Shown piece after piece: positions 58,067 to 64,000 of a stretch of 64,000 nt of DNA (positions are counted from its first letter, which is position 1; each line of letters opens with the position of its first letter). The DNA is from Verticillium longisporum (lineage: Eukaryota > Ascomycota > Sordariomycetes > Glomerellales > Plectosphaerellaceae). A program made the translations under genes and the position numbers. The stretch is taken from contig JAETXT010000001.1 in assembly GCA_019188255.1 (NCBI GenBank), positions 4,030,001 through 4,094,000 of the forward strand. The letters run 5' to 3'. A model generated the notes under the pieces. It made no database searches. It was not told the origin of the DNA and was given only the letters and a program-made list of their open reading frames with translations.

Positions 58067-59442
58067 ATGAAGTCCTGGCTCCCCATACCCGTGTCCTCGC
58101 ACTTCTCGCTGAAGAATATCCCCTTTGGCATCATCTCAACGGCATCCAATGCACACCACCGACCAGCCGTCGCTGTCGGCGAGCATGTCCTCGATCTCTC
58201 AGCCTTCACATCAGGAGCCGGCTTCTCCAAGCTGGCGCCCGAGCTGCAGAGCAACACATCCGTATTCGCTCAGCCGACGCTGAACGCCTTTGCCGCCCTC
58301 GGCCGCCCTTACCACCGCGCCATCCGCCAGTACCTGCAAGACGTCTTCCGCGAGGACACGCCGTACCCGGAGCTCCTCAAGACCAACGACACGCTACGGC
58401 AGACGGCCCTCGTGGCGCTCGCCGACGCGCAAACGCACCTGCCGCTCTCGATCGGCGACTACACCGACTTCTTCGCCGGGCGCAACCACGCCTTCAACGT
58501 GGGCACCCTCTTCCGCGGCCCCGCCAACGCGCTGCAGCCCAACTACCACCACCTGCCGGTGGCCTACCACGGGCGCGCCAGCTCGGTCGTCGTCTCGGGC
58601 ACGCCGCTGCGTCGCCCCTGGGGCCAGGCGCTGCCGGCGCCGGGGGCCACGGCGCCCGTCTTCCGGCCCTGCGCGCGGCTCGACATTGAGCTCGAGATGG
58701 GCATGTTCGTCAGCCGCGGCAACGCGCTCGGCGCGCCCGTCGCCGTCGCCGGCGCCGAGGACAGCATCTTTGGCTACGTGCTCATGAACGACTGGAGCGC
58801 GCGCGACATTCAGCAGTGGGAGTACGTGCCACTGGGCCCGTTCAACGCCAAGAACTTTGGCACCTCGATCAGCGCGTGGGTCGTGCTCGCCGACGCGCTC
58901 GAGCCGTTCCGCACGCGGGGGCTCGAGAACGAGACGCCGCTGCAGCCGTACCTGCAGGAGGACAAGACGGACAACATTCTCGACGTGCAGCTCGAGGTGT
59001 CCGTGACGAGTGCGTCCTTCTATCTCTCCTTCTATCTCTCCTGCTTCTCTCACCCTCTATCTCTCTTTATGAAAGCAAAGACTAACGCGGTGCAGCCGCC
59101 AAGGGAAACACGACCAAGCTCACAAAGACGTCGTCGAAGAACCTGCTCTGGTCCTGGCCGCAGATGCTCGCCCACCACACCATCTCGGGCTGCAACCTGC
59201 GCGCCGGCGACCTCTTCGGCTCGGGCACCGTGTCGGGCTTCGACGCCGGCACGCACGGCAGCTTCATCGAGCAGACGCAGGGCGGCAAGGTCACGATCAA
59301 GCTCGAGGGCGGCGAGGAGAGAAAGTTTGTCGAGGACGGCGACACCATCACCATCACGGGCTGGGCCGGGTCTGTCGAGGGCGAGCTCGTCGGGTTCGGC
59401 GAGTGTGTGGGGCAGATTCTTCCTGCGATTGCGCGGCGTTGA
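58067..59442 (+). CDS. fahA: Fumarylacetoacetase
   Basis: Two exons (58067..59009, 59096..59442), phase 1; 429 residues. The N-terminal SH3-like domain has SWLPIPVSSHFSLKNIPFGI; the catalytic FAH domain has DYTDFFAGRNHAFNVGTLFRG, LPVAYHGRASSVVVSG, LDIELEMGMFV (metal-binding Glu residues), MNDWSARDIQQWEYVPLGPF, and LAHHTISGCNLRAGDLFGSGTVSG. It hydrolyses fumarylacetoacetate to fumarate and acetoacetate, the last step of homogentisate breakdown, in the cytosol. The junction ends VSVT and resumes TAKGNTTKLTKTSSKNLLWSW, as expected. The intron contains a TCTATCTCTCC microsatellite. Codon third positions are strongly G/C. It is divergent from hmgA. Confidence 0.96.
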
Positions 59443-59554
59443 GACGAACACTGCTATCTCGAAATAAAGCACTGCTAGACTTCTGAAGCTATTACTTCTG
59501 TCCTTTATTATGTGTATGTGTATTGAATGTGCCTATCTGCACCTAGGTAAGGTA

Positions 59555-60128
59555 TAGTGGGGCGATAAAAGAAACGACGGAATTCCGTTTGTATACTCAA
59601 ATACATAGTTTTCTAGCCTATACTACTTACTCTATAGATTAGACTAAGTAATAATACTAATAGTACTACTAGAAGTTTACTAAATCTATAATTTCTATTA
59701 TTTAGATTATTAATATTTTCTATATTTAATAAATAATAAAGCTTTAAAGTTAAATAAATTTCTCTTCTATATTAATATTAGTTTTATAAATAATTAAAGT
59801 TAATTATAGCTAATCTTTTAATTATATAAGATAGTAAATTTTTTTCTCTATTTAATAGTATATATTATATATTTTAATATTATATATTAAAATATTATAA
59901 TCTTAGAAATCCTAGAAATCTAACTTTAAGCCTATATATCTAAGTATATACTAGGCCTGGATATAAAACCTCTTAATGTAGTATAGATCTAGTACTTAAT
60001 TATATAATAAGTATTTTATAAAGTTTTATATTATATATTTAGGGTATAGTAACCTTTTTAAAAACTATCTATTTTAGTATAAAAACGGGGTAAAATGGAA
60101 TTACGTCGTTTCTTTTATCGCCCCACTG
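59555..60128. mobile_element. RIP-marked MITE or Tc1/mariner remnant between fahA and Dabb copy 2
   Basis: A 574-bp AT-rich insert with 36-bp inverted ends (59555..59590 and 60093..60128). They differ at about four positions, mostly transitions, and a TA flanks both sides (59553..59554, 60129..60130). The right end read inward starts CAGTGGGGCG, with CAGTG and TA duplication typical of Tc1/mariner; the left end has T in place of the first C, a CpA-to-TpA change as RIP makes. The interior is stop-filled and TpA-rich with no open frame, so it is a non-autonomous or destroyed copy. Confidence 0.88.
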
Positions 60129-60489
60129 TACCTAGCTCAAGGTACCATATCAGGGGCCCGCCCCCACTGATACGCCATGCACCTCAGGGGCTGGTTCCGA
60201 CGCTGTTCCGAGCGTCACGCAGCATTCCGAGCATCGGCAGTCCGCAGCGCGCCAATTCCCGAACGGCACCATCCCCTGCATGTCAGTCGCCTCAACCCAT
60301 GGCATGCAGCCACGCCGCCGATCGTCAAGGAGGACTACGTCGAGGTACGTCGGTACTTCGGTACCTAGATACCCCAAGGGATCCGAAGCTGCATTGAATG
60401 TCAGGGTCCCCAAGAACCTCGACAAAGCTTGAAACGGTAATCCACCCCTCGACAAGCCCCAGACACGCCGTGCTCGATACATCGCCACC
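60129..60489. promoter_or_regulatory. Dabb copy 2 upstream region
   Basis: About 360 nt between the MITE edge and the ATG. It contains CCGCCGATCG near 60315, similar to the CGGCCGATC word in the other cluster promoters, and GTACCTAGATACC-like repeats near 60350. Confidence 0.4.
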
Positions 60490-60873
60490 ATGACCATCAA
60501 CCGCATCACGCTGTTCAAGATCGCCAAGGAGGAAGACAGGGCGACGCTGCTGGGCTTCTACAAGACGATGCAGCAGAGCGCCCTCAAGGTAGGCACAGAG
60601 ACTCGCGTCCTCGTACGCCTTTCGCGTACTCCCCGGGCATCTGTTGACTGCCGACAGGACGGCAAGCCGTACATCCTCGGCGTCAAAGCCGGCGTCGCGG
60701 CGCCCAACCCGCGGGACCAGGGCTATACCGTTGCCGTGCAGTCGACGTTCGCCTCGACGGAGGACATGGCCTTCTATGACAACGAGTGCGCGAGCCATGC
60801 GAAGCTCAAGGCCTTTGTCAAGACGGTGCACGAGGGAGCCATGATGGTGTATTTCGAGAACGCTCTCGAGTGA
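60490..60873 (+). CDS. Stress-responsive A/B-barrel (Dabb) protein, copy 2
   Basis: Two exons (60490..60588, 60658..60873), phase 0; 104 residues. INRITLFKIAKEEDRATLLGFYKTM, then YILGVKAGV, GYTVAVQSTFASTEDMAFYDN, HAKLKAFVKTVHEGAMMVYFENAL. It aligns by eye with the Dabb protein at 47278..47669 along its whole length, and both are split by an intron directly before the aspartate of DGxPY. The shared residues point to a duplicated gene kept at both edges of the catabolic cluster. Its reaction is unknown. It converges with the Zn2Cys6 regulator: the stops are 82 nt apart, so the transcripts probably overlap. Confidence 0.86.
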   Translation: MTINRITLFKIAKEEDRATLLGFYKTMQQSALKVGTETRVLVRLSRTPRASVDCRQDGKPYILGVKAGVAAPNPRDQGYTVAVQSTFASTEDMAFYDNECASHAKLKAFVKTVHEGAMMVYFENALE

Positions 60874-60955
60874 AGAGGGCCGCGCGAGGATGCAGTGCAT
60901 GACACGGAGTGAAGCACAGAACAAAGCGCGCGCAAAAGAATAAAGCATCCATTGT

Positions 60956-63459
60956 TCATATGAGTCCCTGAAACCGCCGTGAAATCTCATCCGCACCTTC
61001 CATCGGTAGCATGCCCTCAAAAGACCCCGTCGCCATGGCCGAATCCGGTGGCATGCCAAACGAGTCAAACAGACTCATCAAGTCGACGCTCATGTGGAAG
61101 GCATCCGGTATCGAGCTGCTCAGCCCGGGGCTGATATCCTCGTCCATCGGCGGCCACATGTCCTGCCAAGGCTGTTTTTCCACGCCGCCACTGGTGTACG
61201 TGTGCTCGACAGCCGTCTCGACGTCTGCCTGCGCCTCGTCGAGGCCGGCCTGTTTCTCCTTGTCTTGCTCCATCTGGCTCTTTTCCGCCTCGGATCGCAG
61301 GGCGAGCGACTTGACGCGCGGCACGAGCCCCCGGATGCTCTTCCACAGACGACGACTGGCGCTGCCGTGGCGGGAGAAGCCCTTGACGAGCTGCAGCGCC
61401 GCGAGGAAGCTGTCTCTGCACGGCTCGGCAAACGTGGCGGGCGCGTGACAGACGGCGAGGAAGATGACGGCGAGGGCGCTGAGGAGGAAATAGTTGAACG
61501 CACTCTGCTGCCGGACGTAGATGTCGCTGCTGTCGTTGAGGTGGACCAGCACCTGGAGGCTGTCCTGGGCAATATCAACAACGTTCCGCGCAGCCTGGAG
61601 GTCCGACTCGATCGCTGCCGAGGTGAGGACGTAGTGGCGGTGGATCATGGTGCGGATGTGGTTGCCGCGGAGGTATAGCAGCGTCCGCAGACGGTGGGTG
61701 ACGCGCGGCTGCATGCGCGGGGCCAGGCCGAGGCGTGGGTGTCGCAGCTGAAGTTCCCGCGGTATCGATGCCAGCCAATTCTGCGCCATGTAGTCGAGAT
61801 ACCCGACTGTGTCTTTTGGGATGCAATTTGTCGACGGGCCGTAGAGGGGAAGAGCTTCCCACACCTTCGAGCACAGCCTTCCGTAGGCGACCATGCAACT
61901 AAGATATTGGAAGCCCTCGCCCTTTTTTTTTGGTTAGCATGCGACTCGGTCCCTGACGGTGGAAGACGTACCGGCTCGGGTAATTCAGGATCAATGTCGC
62001 GATCATGAAGTGCAAAAGAAAGACTCGTGCCGAACGACCAGCGGCGGTCGAGGGCATAGATGCACCAGAAGACCCGAACGGCGAGGTTCCGGTCGTGCGT
62101 CTCTTGGAAGTTATCGACCAAGCTCTGTTTTCGGTGCAGGCCCATTTCGAGAGCAGTGCGGGCGGCGGTGCCGATGAGACGCCAGGCGAGGAGCTCCTCG
62201 TCACAGTGGAAATGGTATATGCTCTGCCAACGAAGGGCACCGGTCAGTATTTGATATCAATGAAGAGACATTCGTGCTTACGAGCATTGTGCACAATTGC
62301 ACCTCTTTGAGGTCAACATTGAGGCGCGACGCATAGCTGATCTCTGCCTCGACCGAGTCTGTCAGCAATGTGCTCGCGTCGTTCCTGCCGTGCGCCTCGA
62401 TGACGATACCCGTGGCGATGGCAATCTTCATGAGTCGCATATCCTTTTGCAGCGCTCGCCGCATCAAAGGCGCCATGTCTTCCTCGGGGTTCCGAAGAAA
62501 GGCCAAGACCTGGGGAACGCCGGCAGCAAGATGGGCCACCTCGATGAAAGGGTAGACGGATTCGACTTCCTCTTGGAACACGTCCAGCAGGCGCAGAATC
62601 TCCCCCGGCGCAAACGTCAGCAGGGGATCGTAGCCCAGACCAACCTGCGAGGCCATCTGCGGCGCGGGAGACGACGGCCCCGGAGAGCCAGCGCGCGAGT
62701 CCGGGGCACTCGGCGACAGAGCCTCGTTCGACCCAATGCCCATGCGCGTCAGGGAGATTTCGGCGATGCGCAGGCTGAAGGCAGGTCGCGTGGGACCAAC
62801 AAAGTGCGGCTGCATCGGCTCGGCGCTCTTGTGCCTCGACGCTCTCGCGTTGGCCGAGTACGCAGGGCTCACTTGCTGATTCGTGCCGAGGGGCGCGACC
62901 CCGTAGTCGCTGCTGCGGCCTCGGTCGGTGAGTTCTCGCATGCCCTCGATCAGGGTGGCGACCTGCTGTTGGAGGCGTGAGATGTCCTCGGCGAGGTTTT
63001 CCATCTGGGGGTTCTCTCTCCTGTGATACGTAGGAAATTTGAGTCTTCGTTCCGTGAACGTCGAGAGATGAGATGACGGGTGAACCTACGAACTGCTATC
63101 ATCTCCAATAGTGCCTTCCTGCGATTCCTTCTCGACTTCCACGTCTTTGGCCCGCGTGGTCGAGTTGGGGGCTACAACGCAGGTGGCGCCATCGGTGATG
63201 CATCTTTGGCATTCAAGCTGATTGTCGGCTCTGATGCACTTGAGTTTTCGTTTCTGGCATTGTTTGCTGGATGAGTTCGAATCAGCAGTGGCCGTGGCAG
63301 ACGCATACGGGTCTGCAAATGAGCTGGGGAGGGGACGCCTCACCATGCGTTGGTGGTGTACTTGGCCCTCTTTTTCGCAGCGGGCTCTCCAGTTGACGAT
63401 GCAGCTGCAGGCCGCTTGAAGGGCGTGGAATTTTCTGGCTGTTGGTCATTGGAGGACAT
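60956..63459 (-). CDS. Zn2Cys6 fungal transcription factor, candidate cluster regulator
   Basis: Five exons (63344..63459, 63090..63266, 62282..63020, 61972..62223, 60956..61921), phases 2, 2, 0, 0; 749 residues. Exon 1 ends in a basic stretch (AAKKRAKYTTNAC) and joins to give CKQCQKRKLKC, then CQRCITDGATC: six cysteines at about residues 39-66. A coiled coil follows (MENLAEDISRLQQQVATLIEGM). The fungal_trans middle homology region starts near 235 (FAPGEILRLLDVFQEEVESVYPFIEVAHL), with TMLSIYHFHCDEELLAWRLIG and FWCIYALDRRWSFGTSLSFALHD as its landmarks. The acidic C-terminus (PPMDEDISPGLSSSIPDAF) could activate transcription. Its position at the end of the cluster suggests it is a pathway-specific activator comparable to Aspergillus hmgR; orthology is not shown. 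It would act in the nucleus on CGG/CCG half-sites. Confidence 0.9.
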
Positions 63460-64000
63460 GTCAATCGAAGACCTATTCAGAGCCCCCATGGTTGTTGCGC
63501 AATGTGCTCAATGGCACAGCATCCAGCTAGGCATTGGAGCTTGAATGGATGTGAGAGTGAAGCTTGGCTTCAGGATTCCGGGGTCGTAAGGAGGGGAAAG
63601 GCTGCTGACATATAAGGGGCCACCAGGGAGAAGGCGGCGATTTCCAGTGGACCACACGCTATGATACAGGGGTGCCGCCAGTGAACCCAGCCGTGGCAGG
63701 CGTCAGCGTGCTGCGCCAGGCTCGACAAAGGTACTGGCCACAGCGCGGGCGCTGGATTCAGCACCCAGCGCCACCCCTGCCTTCCCCGCATCCACATGGC
63801 ACAGCGTCAGGAAAGATACAAAAAGGTACATTCATGGCACGCGACTCAGGCTGGGTGCCAGCTGGTCAGAGGGGACGAATCAACACGAACGGATTGCTAA
63901 CCGCGCCCGAACAGGTACCTAGCATGCGAAGTGGAAACCTCACAATGGATTGGTAGAGTACACTGATGATTCTATCGCTCTCTTCTACCTTCTCCCAGTT
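63460..64000. other. Right-edge stretch upstream of the transcription factor
   Basis: Probable promoter of the regulator. Only short frames; no other gene supported before the window ends. Confidence 0.5.

Noticed and set aside
58290..59085. Long frames overlapping fahA on both strands
   Set aside because: Same codon-bias artefact; the fahA product is unambiguous.

Overview
This window looks like nuclear DNA of a filamentous ascomycete (Pezizomycotina, probably Sordariomycetes). The genes are split by short GT-AG introns of about 50-75 nt. Several recognisable orthologues are fungal (TVP23, UTP23, a PTC7-type phosphatase, a CAF120/SKG3-type PH protein, a RAD53-type kinase). Two AT-rich blocks carry the TpA-rich, transition-only decay expected of repeat-induced point mutation (RIP). 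I cannot name the species.

Layout: 0.7-8 kb holds a hypothetical protein, a mitochondrial CitE/CLYBL-like lyase, TVP23 and a single-pass membrane protein. 8.6-14.4 kb is one RIP-destroyed element with 95-bp terminal inverted repeats. 15.7-23.4 kb holds a DUF726/TMCO4-like protein, UTP23 and a PTC7-like phosphatase. 23.4-29 kb has no gene I can support. 29-45.4 kb holds a CAF120-like protein, a two-FHA checkpoint kinase, an F-box protein, a small membrane-anchored hypothetical protein and a DUF3433 membrane protein.

The most coherent unit is 47.3-63.5 kb, a catabolic gene cluster. In order it has a small A/B-barrel (Dabb) protein, a CYP504-type phenylacetate 2-hydroxylase, a peroxisomal copper amine oxidase ending in SKL, an APC-type amine/amino-acid permease, homogentisate 1,2-dioxygenase, fumarylacetoacetase, a second Dabb protein and a Zn2Cys6 regulator. 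Read as a pathway: import of an aromatic amine such as phenylethylamine, peroxisomal deamination, oxidation to phenylacetate, hydroxylation towards homogentisate, ring opening, and cleavage to fumarate plus acetoacetate. The aldehyde dehydrogenase, the second hydroxylase (phacB-type), 4-hydroxyphenylpyruvate dioxygenase and maleylacetoacetate isomerase are not in the window. Amine oxidase/permease and hmgA/fahA are divergent pairs. A CGGCCGATC-like word recurs in the cluster's promoters, and a RIP-marked MITE sits between fahA and the second Dabb gene.

Three otherwise intact genes (CAF120-like, RAD53-like, permease) show apparent one-base frameshifts. Splice models were derived by hand from reading frame, splice signals and family knowledge; no alignment or search was run.
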